Of a stretch of DNA of 26,195 bases, positions 22,391-26,195 are shown piece by piece (the first letter of the stretch is position 1; each line of letters begins with the position of its first letter). This DNA is from Clostridiales bacterium UBA929 (lineage in GTDB: Bacteria; Bacillota; Clostridia; Oscillospirales; UBA929). Location of the stretch: contig DBDP01000003.1 in assembly GCA_002293625.1 (NCBI GenBank), forward strand, positions 1 through 26,195, in the 5' to 3' direction. Both the position numbers and the translations under genes were made by a program. Under the pieces are notes generated by a model. That model saw only the letters and a list, made by a program, of their open reading frames with translations. It had not been told where the DNA came from and did no database searches.

Positions 22391-24505
22391 ATGAAACGCA
22401 CACCATTTAACGAGATGGCGTGGCTGGCGCTCGACTGGCAGCGGCCGTTTGAACTGGAATCCGTGACCGATCTCCTAACCCACCTCGCCTCGCATACGCC
22501 GCAGACCCCTGTCGTCTTCGAAGCACGCGGCGATTGCGGAAAGATTCGCTACACCCTCGGCGTTGATCGCCGGTACATACGGATGATTACCGATCTCTGC
22601 AAAGCCCACGGTAATATCCGCTTTGCCGAAGCGCCGCCACGAATGCCGGTGAACGCCACCCGCCAGCTCAAAATCACCAAACCCATCCTCTCGCTGAAAA
22701 CGGATATCACCGAAGCGGTAGTCCGGGCGGGATTGGCGGCACTATTGCAGCCCACGGGCGATGAGCAGGCAGTCTTGCAAATCATCCTCGGAATGCCGTA
22801 TAGCCCGTCCCCGATGCCGCAGCATCTCCCCGACCCGCACGCGAGCTGGCTGAAGGTTGCCTTCGGTGAAGTGCAGCCCGCCTCGGCGGACAGCCGCAGG
22901 GTAGTTAACGAAAAGCTATCATCAAATGGGTTCAACGCCGTCGTCCGCTTGGGAGCCTCCGGCTCCCGGGCGGCGGCGCAAGGACATATTTTGTCTCTAT
23001 TGTCGGCGCTCCGTACCCTGCGCAGCGCGGGCGTATCGATTCAAGCGATAGGCGAAGACCCTGAGAAGCTGAACCGTGCGCACATCCCGTGGCATTTCCC
23101 CTTGCGCTTGTCGGTAAAGGAGCTGGCGTGCTTCCTGCTACTGCCGATCGGCGATACCGAACTGCCCGGCATTGCGGGGCTGCATCCAAAACAAATCATG
23201 CCTCCGGCATGGTACCGCAACCCTTTCCCGATCCACGACCGTACCTTTGCGCTGGGGCTGGACGGCAAGACGCGACTCAGTATCTCGCCGAAAGACAGCC
23301 TTGAACATACCCACATCATCGGTCCCACCGGCGCGGGAAAAAGCACCGTGATGCAACATCTGATCCTCTCCGACATCTACGCTGGGCGAAGCGTCCTCGT
23401 GATCGACCCGAAGGCGGATTTGGTTAACAGTATATTAGCCCGCATACCTAAACACCGCGAGGATGATGTAGTCGTGATCAACCCAAGTTCCGATAGCCCT
23501 GTAGGTGTGAATCCACTGGCATATAACAATCATCCCAATCCCGGCTTGATCGCCGACGCCATCCTCGCCGTCTTCCAGCAAGTCTTCCGCGACAACTGGG
23601 GCATTCGCAGCCAAGACGTAATCTCGGCGTCGCTGCTGCCGCTGTTGCTCACCGACGACGCGTTCCGAAAAAAGATTACGGCAGGAATAACAGACAAGAT
23701 GGGACTGAGCCCCTTCTGGCGAGCCTTTGAGAACCTCAGCGACATCGGGCGGCGTCAAGAGATCGCTCCCGTGCTCAACAAAATGCGACAATTTTTGCTC
23801 CGTCCGGGGCTGCGGAACATCCTCGGGCAGTCCGATCCCAAGTTTGACCTCAATGATCTCTTTACCAAACCCCGCATTGTGCTGGTGCCGCTGAACAAAG
23901 GGCTGATTGGCAGCGAAAGCGCCAAATTGTTGGGCTCACTGATTGTCGGGCTTGTCTGGACGCTGGCACTGGGACGCGCCGGTATTCCCGAAGAGCGGCG
24001 AAAGCCCGTCAGCATCTATATCGACGAGCTGCAGGACTACATATCCTCCATCTCGGCGGATTTCTCGGACGCCTTGGCACAGGCGCGCGGGCTGGGCGTC
24101 GGCATCACGATGGCGCACCAGTACCGCGAGCAACTGCCGCCGGAGATACGTGCGGGGATAGACGCCAACGCCCGCCACAAAATCTGTTTCGGTCTCTCCG
24201 CCACGGACGCGAAAGCGACGGCGGCGATGGCACCGGAACTGACCCCCGAAGATTTCATGACCCTCCCGCGATACCAAATCTACACCTCGTTCAACAACGA
24301 CGGCAGGAACACCGGCTGGGTATCGGGATTAACCATGCCCTCATCGCCAATCCGCAATAATCCGGCGGAGCTGAAAGCAAAAGTCGCGGTGCGCTATGGC
24401 AGACCAGCCTGTGAGGTGGAGCGGGAGTATTTAACGCTCTTGGGCAGCCGTTTTACCGACCAAGAAAATGACCCAACGCCGGTGGGGAGGAGGGTAAGAG
24501 TATGA
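22391..24505 (+). CDS. VirD4/TraD-like DNA transfer coupling ATPase
   Basis: This 704-residue P-loop ATPase resembles the type IV secretion coupling proteins (VirD4/TraG/TraD and relatives) that feed DNA to the transfer channel. The Walker A motif is GPTGAGKST (311-319), and Walker B is SIYIDELQDY with Asp545 and Glu546. AQARGLGVGITMAHQY (about 563-578) is the expected sensor-type segment, and a VIDPKADLV strand follows Walker A. Residues 1-290 form an uncharacterised domain. No strong membrane helices are visible, unlike classical VirD4. The ATG at 22391 has GGGAGG 8 nt upstream. Neighbouring genes support a conjugative role. A HerA/FtsK-like DNA pump is the alternative. Confidence 0.85.
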   Translation: MKRTPFNEMAWLALDWQRPFELESVTDLLTHLASHTPQTPVVFEARGDCGKIRYTLGVDRRYIRMITDLCKAHGNIRFAEAPPRMPVNATRQLKITKPILSLKTDITEAVVRAGLAALLQPTGDEQAVLQIILGMPYSPSPMPQHLPDPHASWLKVAFGEVQPASADSRRVVNEKLSSNGFNAVVRLGASGSRAAAQGHILSLLSALRTLRSAGVSIQAIGEDPEKLNRAHIPWHFPLRLSVKELACFLLLPIGDTELPGIAGLHPKQIMPPAWYRNPFPIHDRTFALGLDGKTRLSISPKDSLEHTHIIGPTGAGKSTVMQHLILSDIYAGRSVLVIDPKADLVNSILARIPKHREDDVVVINPSSDSPVGVNPLAYNNHPNPGLIADAILAVFQQVFRDNWGIRSQDVISASLLPLLLTDDAFRKKITAGITDKMGLSPFWRAFENLSDIGRRQEIAPVLNKMRQFLLRPGLRNILGQSDPKFDLNDLFTKPRIVLVPLNKGLIGSESAKLLGSLIVGLVWTLALGRAGIPEERRKPVSIYIDELQDYISSISADFSDALAQARGLGVGITMAHQYREQLPPEIRAGIDANARHKICFGLSATDAKATAAMAPELTPEDFMTLPRYQIYTSFNNDGRNTGWVSGLTMPSSPIRNNPAELKAKVAVRYGRPACEVEREYLTLLGSRFTDQENDPTPVGRRVRV

Positions 24506-24774
24506 TGTCAAGTTCCACTGCGCCCGCGGGCAGTCGTCTAAGGTCGCTTTCACTCTCCGGCGCAAGCGCCGTCCGTTTTCGCGCCCTTACCCTCCCTGCG
24601 GGCTTGCTCCACTCTTCTTTCTTGACGAACCGCCCCCATCTTCGCGCTGTCCAAGCGCAGGCAGAAACCCAGCAGCCACCGCAAAGCGAATTCTTTTTCG
24701 GAGATGACCCCTATCGCATTCCCTATCGTTTACCTGTCTGCGGCGGGAGCCTCCCGGCGGAGGTGGCGTTATGA
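24502..24774 (+). CDS. Short hypothetical protein between coupling ATPase and replication-relaxation gene
   Basis: This 90-residue frame overlaps both neighbours by 4 nt (ATGA at each end), the arrangement of a real coupled gene, but the content is odd. The first half is serine-, arginine- and leucine-rich with no recognisable fold and contains the palindrome CGGCGC-aa-GCGCCG (24558-24571). Only the second half (TQQPPQSEFFFGDDPYRIPYRLP) looks like protein sequence. I cannot assign a function. It may be a small element protein whose N-terminus was replaced by a palindromic repeat, or an accidental open frame in a 265-bp spacer. Confidence 0.45.
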   Translation: MMSSSTAPAGSRLRSLSLSGASAVRFRALTLPAGLLHSSFLTNRPHLRAVQAQAETQQPPQSEFFFGDDPYRIPYRLPVCGGSLPAEVAL

Positions 24775-25601
24775 GAGGTCGCTATCTTTCCAAGCGGCGG
24801 TTAGAGGAATTGGCGCGGATTATTTCCGAGCGGGACAAAGCCATCCTCCGCTCCCTCCAAGAGTGCCGCTATCTGCTCACGGGGCAGGTCGGACGCCTCC
24901 ACTTTACCGACAGCGCCAACCCCACCGCCGCGCTCCGGGCGGCCAGCCGCGCCATGACCAAACTCCGCGACTACGGCATTGCCGAAGCCTTGCAGCGAAG
25001 GATCGGAGGGGTGCGGGCGGGCAGCGGCTCCTATGTCTGGAGCTTAACCGAATCCGGCGTCCGCCTGATTACCTTACAAGACCCCGAACACAGCCCGCGC
25101 AAGCGCTCGTTCGAGCCGTCCCTGAACTTCCTGAAACACACGCTGGAAGTCGCCGAAACCTTCATCCAGCTCGGCGAAATCTGCCGCCGGAACCGCTTGG
25201 AGCTGGTAAAGAGCGAGATGGAACCGGTCTGCTGGCGGAGCTACAGCGGCGAGGATGGCAAACCCGCCGCGATGAAGCCCGACCTCTTCGCCGTGACCGC
25301 CGGTGGTGAATATGAAGACAGTTGGTTTATCGAGGTTGATATGAACACCGAGTCACCCTCGATCGTATTGGAAAAGTGCCGCCGCTATATTCTCTACCGC
25401 CAAAGCGGGATCGAACAGCAGACGCGTGGTGTCTTCCCGCTGGTGGTCTGGCTGGTTCAGAGCGACAGCCGCAAAGCCAAACTGCGCCAGACCATCGCCG
25501 ATTGTCGCGAGATTCCCGAAGCAAGCAAAGGTATTTTCGCGGTGATTCTACCGCATGAATTTGAAACACTCATCCGCAACGGAAAGGAAGGTATCGTATG
25601 A
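24771..25601 (+). CDS. Replication-relaxation family protein
   Basis: This 276-residue protein matches the replication-relaxation family found on plasmids and conjugative elements of Gram-positive bacteria. The N-terminal part (residues about 18-100) looks like a winged helix: LARIISERDKAILRSLQECRYLLTGQVGRLHF, then a basic RRIGGVRAGSGSYVWSLTESG wing. The C-terminal half contains KPDLFAV, WFIEVDMNTES and a later lysine in EKCRRYILYR, spacing reminiscent of a PD-(D/E)XK nuclease core; that comparison is mine and unproven. The ATG at 24771 overlaps the preceding frame as ATGA, and the stop overlaps the next methyltransferase ATG. It is probably involved in DNA processing or copying of the element. 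Confidence 0.82.
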   Translation: MRGRYLSKRRLEELARIISERDKAILRSLQECRYLLTGQVGRLHFTDSANPTAALRAASRAMTKLRDYGIAEALQRRIGGVRAGSGSYVWSLTESGVRLITLQDPEHSPRKRSFEPSLNFLKHTLEVAETFIQLGEICRRNRLELVKSEMEPVCWRSYSGEDGKPAAMKPDLFAVTAGGEYEDSWFIEVDMNTESPSIVLEKCRRYILYRQSGIEQQTRGVFPLVVWLVQSDSRKAKLRQTIADCREIPEASKGIFAVILPHEFETLIRNGKEGIV

Positions 25602-26195
25602 ATAATTTATCATCCAAGCATCGCTGCCCGGCGGCAGAGCCGCTCCGATTCTTTGATATGTTCGCCGGGATCGGCGGTTTCCGCGCCGGACTGGAACGCG
25701 CCGGCGGCTACGAGTGCGTTGGGCACTGCGAAATCGATAAACACGCCGAGCGGGCATACCGCGCGGCACACCAAGTAAAAGAAAGCGAGGTTTTTTATGA
25801 AGACGCGACAACCATTAACACAGACGACATGCCGGACTTCGACCTGCTCTGCGGCGGCTTCCCTTGCCAAGCGTTTTCAATCGCTGGCAAACGGCAGGGA
25901 TTTGCCGATCCCAGAGGCACTCTCTTCTTTGAAATTGCGCGAGTGGTGCGCGCAAAACGACCTGCGTATTTGCTGCTTGAGAATGTTCCCGGCTTGCTCT
26001 CGCATGACCAAGGCCGGACATTTGCGGCTATCCTCAATGAGCTTTGCGAATTGGGGTACGGCGTCGAATGGCAGGTGCTTAACAGCAAGGATTTCGGAGT
26101 CCCGCAATCAAGACGGCGGGTGTTCATTGTCGGATATCTTGATAGCGGATGCGCCGGAAAAATACTTCCTGTCCGAGAAGCAAACGCAAAAGCTC
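25598..26195 (+). CDS. C5-cytosine DNA methyltransferase (3' end cut off)
   Basis: The first 199 residues of a C5-cytosine methyltransferase are visible; the frame is open at the window edge. Motif I is FDMFAGIGGFRAGLE (residues 19-33), motif IV is GGFPCQAFS with the nucleophile Cys90, motif VI is LLLENVPGL (Glu128), and motif VIII is QSRRRVFIVGY (170-180). The target-recognition domain and motifs IX-X lie beyond the window, so specificity is unknown. The ATG at 25598 overlaps the previous stop by 4 nt, with AAGGAAGG upstream. It is the second methyltransferase of the element; whether a restriction enzyme follows cannot be seen. Confidence 0.95.
   Translation, partial: MNNLSSKHRCPAAEPLRFFDMFAGIGGFRAGLERAGGYECVGHCEIDKHAERAYRAAHQVKESEVFYEDATTINTDDMPDFDLLCGGFPCQAFSIAGKRQGFADPRGTLFFEIARVVRAKRPAYLLLENVPGLLSHDQGRTFAAILNELCELGYGVEWQVLNSKDFGVPQSRRRVFIVGYLDSGCAGKILPVREANAKA

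Larger units (their letters stand above)
21500..26195 (+). mobile_element. Probable edge of an integrative/conjugative element or integrated plasmid (right side beyond window)
   Basis: Six plus-strand genes, mostly overlapping by 4 nt, carry functions typical of transferable elements: a coupling-type ATPase, a replication-relaxation protein and two DNA methyltransferases. The region begins where the housekeeping ileS operon ends and the strand switches. No integrase, relaxase, attachment site or tRNA target was found in view, so the left boundary (placed in the ileS-MT-A70 gap) is a guess. Confidence 0.6.

Noticed and set aside
22949..22967. GGGAGCCTCCGGCTCCC palindrome in the coupling ATPase gene, with a similar CCTCCGGCTCCC in ileS near 21346
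   Set aside because: The encoded residues (LGASGS) fit the protein without an apparent insertion, and the shared core is short, so I do not count it with the palindromic repeat family.
24704..25309. 201-residue frame overlapping the replication-relaxation gene
   Set aside because: It is an arginine/proline-rich shadow of the real frame, which has family motifs.
1..26195. CRISPR arrays, tRNA or rRNA genes, transposase or integrase genes
   Set aside because: I looked for regularly spaced repeats, cloverleaf-like segments and recombinase motifs and found none I could support.

Overview
The window looks like the chromosome of a GC-rich, endospore-forming member of the Clostridia (Firmicutes). 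Three things support this. Dipicolinate synthase genes (dpaA, dpaB) and spoVG indicate sporulation. Shine-Dalgarno sites are strong and purine-rich (AAGGAG/GGAGG). Promoters are good sigma-A type with 17-bp spacers. I cannot name a species, and I see no tRNA, rRNA or CRISPR array.

Region by region. Positions 1-5704 (minus strand) form one apparent operon read from a TTGACA-17-TACTGT promoter. It encodes a flippase-like membrane protein, a GT4 glycosyltransferase, a DUF374-type acyltransferase, an MntA-HepT toxin-antitoxin pair, and a topoisomerase IV subunit A that runs off the left edge. Positions 5728-8072 hold a D-2-hydroxyacid dehydrogenase and an HtrA-type membrane-anchored protease with its own promoter and terminator. 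From 8087 to 10135, short palindromic repeats capped by GTAGGG/CCCTAC lie on both sides of a 70-residue cysteine-containing protein and glutamine synthetase. Positions 10206-13019 carry trpB-trpA (no other trp genes), a 99-bp MITE-like element and purC. Positions 13014-14726 (minus) carry dpaA-dpaB and spoVG. murC follows on the plus strand. The minus-strand group ileS-lspA-rluD-mreB (16174-21491) starts at a perfect-consensus promoter, and mreB also has its own promoter.

Positions 21500-26195 (plus) look like the edge of an integrative/conjugative element or integrated plasmid. Tightly overlapping genes encode an MT-A70 adenine methyltransferase, a two-helix membrane peptide, a VirD4/TraD-like coupling ATPase, a short unknown protein, a replication-relaxation family protein and a C5-cytosine methyltransferase cut by the right edge. 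No integrase, relaxase or attachment site is visible, so the boundary is inferred.

Most of the chromosomal genes serve envelope building and sporulation (MurC, MreB, LspA, the glycolipid operon, DpaAB, SpoVG) or core metabolism (GlnA, TrpBA, PurC, IleS). The two most unusual signals are a palindromic repeat inside ileS, related to an intergenic copy 9 kb away by mostly paired changes, and an MntA-HepT module between an acyltransferase gene and parC.
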